A stretch of DNA of 16,888 nt from an uncultured Erysipelotrichaceae bacterium (GTDB taxonomy: Bacteria; Bacillota_I; Bacilli_A; RF39; UBA660), in the NCBI GenBank assembly GCA_902796215.1, contig CADBNY010000142.1, forward strand, positions 1-16,888, written 5' to 3'. Made by a program: the position numbers and the translations under genes. The notes below the pieces were generated by a model, which worked only from the letters and a program-made list of their open reading frames with translations, was not told the origin of the DNA and did no database searches. Positions within the stretch are counted from its first letter, which is position 1; the number at the start of each line of letters is the position of its first letter. Positions 14,714-16,888 of the stretch are shown here, in pieces.

Positions 14714-16759
14714 ATGTTTAATATTGAAGTAATTAAAATGATACAAAGAAAAAAAATGAGAGAGCAAAGTAATGCTAATATTAGTGATGATATAAAAGAT
14801 AATTTAAAAAAGGAAATCAATTATTTAAATTTAGTGATTATAAGATATGATATTGCTAAATTATTGGGACTAGAAAATAATCAGGATTATATTAATGTTA
14901 ATTTTTTAGGGATAGAGAATGAAAATGTTCATGATTATAATCTTACGCCAGAGCAAATGAATGAATATAATAGATTAGTGGCACAAATACCACCTGAACA
15001 AATGCGAAGATATTTTATAAGAAAAGCAATGGCTGATGTTATCGGAGAGGAAAACAGTTCTAAATTTAAAGATAAAGATTATGAAGGAATAGAAAATTTT
15101 AATCCTGCTTTGATTAGATATAATTTTACTACTGATCAAATAAAAAAAATTACTGATTTAGCAGCTAACTTAGCTAGTATAGGTGTTGATTCTACTACTC
15201 GTGTAGATGTTAAAAAAGAGGCAGAAGATTTAATCAGAGGTCTATTTAATGAATTAAATATTGATGATTCTACTAAATATAATAATATTAAGAACTATTA
15301 TTTTAGTTTAATGGATATTTTATTAGAAACTATTGATGAAAATACAAAGAATACAATATTTTTAGATGTTTCTAATTATGATTTAGCTTATGATTTAATT
15401 ATGAAATATCCAGAAGTAAAAGTTAAAATGAGTATAAATGGAATAAAAAGTATGATAAATAATATGGATTTATCTAATATGACTCCAGAGAAATATGATA
15501 AATGTTTAGAAATGCTTTGTTCTAATATTAATGAATTATATGCTGAAGATAGTAATAAAGTTACTATTGAGGGCTTAATTAATGGAGTTAGAAGAGAAAA
15601 TTATAGTTTAAGAAGTGATTTGGTTTCTCATTTAGGAGATATAGAAAATGTTAAATTAGATATTCAAGATAATGAATATATTGATTTTATTAATTATATA
15701 GATGGAAATTATGATAGTTTTAAAGAGGTAGATAGACAAAAATATTTTTCATTGTTAAAGAGAAGAATAGATATAGCCAATGATGGTGATGTACCAGCAC
15801 TTTTGGAATTTCTTAATAAAAACTTTGATAAGTTAAGTGATCAAGATAAATCTAACTATTATTCTTTATTAAAAATTGTAGTTAGTAGGGATATTAATAA
15901 TTTAGAAAAAACAGAGGATCTTAATGCATTATTAGTAAAACTTACAAATAAAGATTTATCTAAGAGATTGCAGAAAGATTTTAGTAATAATCAAAATATT
16001 AAATTTGGTAATAAGCATTTAAGTTCTTATGATGCTTTAGTTCAAGATACTGTTAGTAAACTTGAAAAGAAGAAGATGGAATATCAAAAGAAAAAGGAAA
16101 ATGCTAAGGGTAGTTTTTTTGGGACTTATTATGCTGTTAAGATTAAAGATATTGATAGGGAGATAGAGAGAGTAAAAAAAATAAATCCTGCCGGTTATGA
16201 AAATAGTTTTGTTCTTAAGAATCTTGATGATGCATATAATGGAAAAACTACTCAGATAATTGCTCTTAATAAGGAAATAGAAGAATTAAAAGGAATAAAA
16301 GAACAATTAAAATCTAATTTTCAAAAAAAGAGAATAGATAAAAAAATTGCTAAAAGAAATGAAAAAATAAAAAAGTTGCAACAGTCTAAAATTAAAATTG
16401 TAGGTAAACAAAAGAAAATAATGTTACCTAGTTTAGCATTAGAAATAAGAAAAGGTAGATTTAATGATCATGCAGAATCCAAGGCTGAAGTATTTACTGA
16501 TTATGCAAATGAATATAAAATACTTGCCGATACTGAAAGAAGAATGGGAGGATACTTTGGAAAAATTAAAGCATTATTTTATGATTTAAAGTCCAATAAG
16601 TATGAAAGTAAAGCAGCTTTTAATAGAAACATGTGTGACTTATTAAGAGCTAGTAATGTAAAGATTAATGGAAGTAATAGATATATAGTTGCTTCTAAAC
16701 TGTTGAATCAAGCAAGGAATAATCAAATTCATAATGTTCAAGTAAATATGGGTAAGTAA
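14714..16759 (+). CDS. Orphan protein with internal duplications, between DUF1292 and obg
   Basis: Not recognised; 681 residues, no signal peptide or membrane helix, likely cytoplasmic and mostly helical. Two internal duplications are visible. Unit A at about 44-92 and 103-151 shares A-x-x-(L/I)-G-x-EN, GIEN (66-69 and 125-128, offset 59) and YN(L/F)T followed by (E/D)Q (75-81 and 136-142, offset 61). Unit B at 325-352 and 363-390 aligns without gaps at offset 38, sharing N(Y/F)D, a D, a Tyr and SLLK (346-349 and 384-387). Residues about 445-565 are Lys/Glu-rich and likely coiled coil. The C-terminal part (570-681) is basic. GGGGG at 14701-14705 supports the ATG at 14714. The gene lies where B. 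subtilis has spo0B, but it is far longer and lacks obvious similarity. A role linked to obg is only a guess from position. Confidence 0.82.
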   Translation: MFNIEVIKMIQRKKMREQSNANISDDIKDNLKKEINYLNLVIIRYDIAKLLGLENNQDYINVNFLGIENENVHDYNLTPEQMNEYNRLVAQIPPEQMRRYFIRKAMADVIGEENSSKFKDKDYEGIENFNPALIRYNFTTDQIKKITDLAANLASIGVDSTTRVDVKKEAEDLIRGLFNELNIDDSTKYNNIKNYYFSLMDILLETIDENTKNTIFLDVSNYDLAYDLIMKYPEVKVKMSINGIKSMINNMDLSNMTPEKYDKCLEMLCSNINELYAEDSNKVTIEGLINGVRRENYSLRSDLVSHLGDIENVKLDIQDNEYIDFINYIDGNYDSFKEVDRQKYFSLLKRRIDIANDGDVPALLEFLNKNFDKLSDQDKSNYYSLLKIVVSRDINNLEKTEDLNALLVKLTNKDLSKRLQKDFSNNQNIKFGNKHLSSYDALVQDTVSKLEKKKMEYQKKKENAKGSFFGTYYAVKIKDIDREIERVKKINPAGYENSFVLKNLDDAYNGKTTQIIALNKEIEELKGIKEQLKSNFQKKRIDKKIAKRNEKIKKLQQSKIKIVGKQKKIMLPSLALEIRKGRFNDHAESKAEVFTDYANEYKILADTERRMGGYFGKIKALFYDLKSNKYESKAAFNRNMCDLLRASNVKINGSNRYIVASKLLNQARNNQIHNVQVNMGK

Positions 16760-16780
16760 TAAAGCATAAAGGAGATTGTT

Positions 16781-16888
16781 ATGTTTGTAGATGAAGTAGA
16801 AATTAGAGTTGAAGCTGGAAAAGGTGGAGACGGTTGTACTGCCTTTCGTCGTGAAAAATATGTTGCGATGGGAGGACCTTATGGTGGC
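16781..16888 (+). CDS. obg: GTPase Obg, 5' part only (cut by window edge)
   Basis: Essential GTPase of 50S subunit assembly and stress signalling. Only the first 36 residues are in the window, MFVDEVEIRVEAGKGGDGC then AFRREKYVAMGGPYGG, which is the glycine-rich start of the Obg fold, matching family members almost residue for residue (GkGGdGc..FrREK...GGP.GG). AAAGGAG at 16768-16774 is six bases before the ATG. It begins 21 bases after the orphan stop with no visible terminator, so it is likely part of that transcript. Confidence 0.96.
   Translation, partial: MFVDEVEIRVEAGKGGDGCTAFRREKYVAMGGPYGG

Overview
The window is A+T-rich, densely coded DNA with short gaps, standard stop codons (TGA ends at least one frame, Trp is TGG) and strong Shine-Dalgarno sites. 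The Prp/L27 propeptide system, AddAB and DUF1292 point to a low-GC Bacillota. The small, very A+T-rich style with shortened AddA and AddB suggests an uncultured gut Bacilli lineage (RF39/Erysipelotrichales-like). That placement is inference.

Layout: (1) 1-3225, housekeeping-type genes on +: the end of a COG2509-type FAD oxidoreductase cut by the left edge, a YugP-type membrane zinc peptidase, and a MYG1/UPF0160 family protein four bases downstream of it. (2) 3299-3880, a small membrane-anchored protein with an external beta-rich domain, closed by a bidirectional terminator. (3) 3965-6538, the only minus-strand gene, an 857-residue coiled-coil-rich orphan in unusually A+T-rich DNA. (4) 6539-7184, a decayed yceD (DUF177) remnant followed by rpmF (L32). 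(5) 7276-7776, a GNAT acetyltransferase. (6) 7856-13266, addB-addA overlapping by one base. (7) 13310-14385, a strong promoter, an L21-type leader RNA, then rplU-prp-rpmA and a terminator. (8) 14435-16888, a DUF1292 protein, a 681-residue orphan with internal duplications, and the start of obg at the right edge.

The main finding is in rpmF. The L32 reading frame carries an eight-residue N-terminal extension, MKLDIQMF, directly before the usual mature start AVPFRK. It is nearly the same as the Prp-cleaved propeptide of L27 in this window (RLDIQLF before AHHKG). Cutting both between Phe and Ala would give the textbook mature N termini of L27 and L32. This predicts that Prp, encoded here, matures two large-subunit proteins.

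Two neighbouring anomalies may be linked to this. The yceD gene that normally precedes rpmF survives only as its C-terminal part with a one-base frame break in a poly-A run, and the orphan minus-strand gene sits where the rest of yceD and its promoter would be expected.
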